A DNA stretch of 64,000 nt from Streptomyces sp. NBC_01233 (GTDB taxonomy: Bacteria > Actinomycetota > Actinomycetes > Streptomycetales > Streptomycetaceae): NCBI RefSeq assembly GCF_035989305.1, contig NZ_CP108514.1, forward strand, positions 5,622,501-5,686,500, in the 5' to 3' direction. The position numbers and the translations under genes were made by a program. The first letter of the stretch is position 1. The number at the start of each line of letters is the position of its first letter. This document shows, piece by piece, positions 63,692 through 64,000 of this stretch. The notes below the pieces were generated by a model, which did not search any database, had not been told where the DNA came from, and worked only from the letters and a program-made list of their open reading frames with translations.

Positions 63692-64000
63692 ATGGACTGG
63701 CTGACGAAACTCCCGGTGATCGGGCCGCTCGCGGCCCGTCTCATGCGGACGCACGCGTGGCGTTCGTACGAACGCCTCGACCGCGTGCACTGGACCCGGC
63801 TCGCCGCCGCGATCACCTTCATCAGCTTCCTGGCGCTCTTCCCCCTGATCACCGTGGCTGCCGCGGTGGGCGCGGCGCTGCTCAGCGAGAAGCAGCTGGA
63901 CCAGCTGGAGAAGAACCTCTCCGAGCAGGTCCCGGGCATCTCCGACCAGCTCGACATCGCGGGGCTCGTCGCGAACGCGGGCACCGTCGGGCTCGTCGCC
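63692..64000 (+). CDS. YihY/BrkB-family membrane protein, 5' part (runs off the window)
   Basis: 103 residues are present. The start MDWLTKLPVIGPLAARLM and the first helix WTRLAAAITFISFLALFPLI with its preceding Tyr-Arg-Asp region match the YihY/virulence-factor BrkB family (formerly RNase BN). These are inner-membrane proteins of unclear function. GGTGACCCC lies before the ATG. The remaining two thirds are outside the window. Confidence 0.9.
   Translation, partial: MDWLTKLPVIGPLAARLMRTHAWRSYERLDRVHWTRLAAAITFISFLALFPLITVAAAVGAALLSEKQLDQLEKNLSEQVPGISDQLDIAGLVANAGTVGLVA

Overview
The window is about 64 kb of high-GC DNA with actinobacterial codon bias, many GTG/TTG starts, ATGA/GTGA stop-start overlaps and short GC-rich terminators. 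Gene content and order (guaA, pcrA, icmB, sucCD, purN-purH, folD-DUF3017, mdh, glyA, trpS) are those of the conserved core of a Streptomyces chromosome; I recognise the order from memory of S. coelicolor and have not run a comparison. No rRNA, tRNA or CRISPR array was seen.

Layout. 1-4.3 kb: 5' end of a chorismate mutase gene behind a candidate Phe/Tyr attenuator, then guaA, a class II aldolase and a membrane protein. 4.3-10.5 kb: a 5.6-kb integrated element with a large serine integrase sits inside doxX and supplies a substitute 3' end for it. It carries a Nudix gene broken by a 206-bp MITE-like repeat, which is itself split by an IS5-family insertion sequence. 10.4-15.8 kb: a PspC/LiaF-like membrane protein divergent from a PspC-type histidine kinase and LuxR-type regulator, then an esterase and a decayed membrane gene. 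15.86-21.06 kb: an NlpC/P60 cell-wall peptidase gene split by a 4.1-kb insert with 12-bp direct repeats and no recognisable integrase; the insert carries a whiJ-like set (XRE-DUF5753, DUF397, anti-sigma-type ATPase). 21-28 kb: a hydrolase and its ArsR regulator with three palindromic operators, pcrA, a membrane-anchored M23 peptidase with a structured leader, a lipase and icmB.

28.8-36.9 kb holds a five-gene locus: SWIM zinc-finger protein and DUF5691 on one strand, MoxR ATPase, DUF5682 protein and VWA protein on the other, with a symmetric promoter region between them. The MoxR-VWA pair suggests an ATP-driven remodelling machine with dedicated partners. 37-50.5 kb is core metabolism (TCA cycle, purines, C1 folate) plus an XRE/sigma-like fusion and a collapsed LysR/SDR gene pair. 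50.5-53.6 kb is a three-gene operon of unknown function in which the C-terminus of the first protein and the N-terminus of the second share a Gly/Asn-rich segment of the kind seen in amyloid-signalling partners. 54-64 kb holds an AhpD-like protein divergent from a MocR regulator, an EamA transporter, a YgiB/YgiC-like pair, rocD, glyA under a ZTP riboswitch, trpS, a 2H phosphoesterase and the start of a YihY/BrkB-family gene.

The most unusual items are the paired Gly/Asn motifs (52.2 kb), the MoxR/VWA locus, the integrase-less insert in the NlpC/P60 gene, the doxX tail replacement, the candidate leaderless attenuator before chorismate mutase, and the glyA riboswitch whose core can pair with the Shine-Dalgarno sequence.
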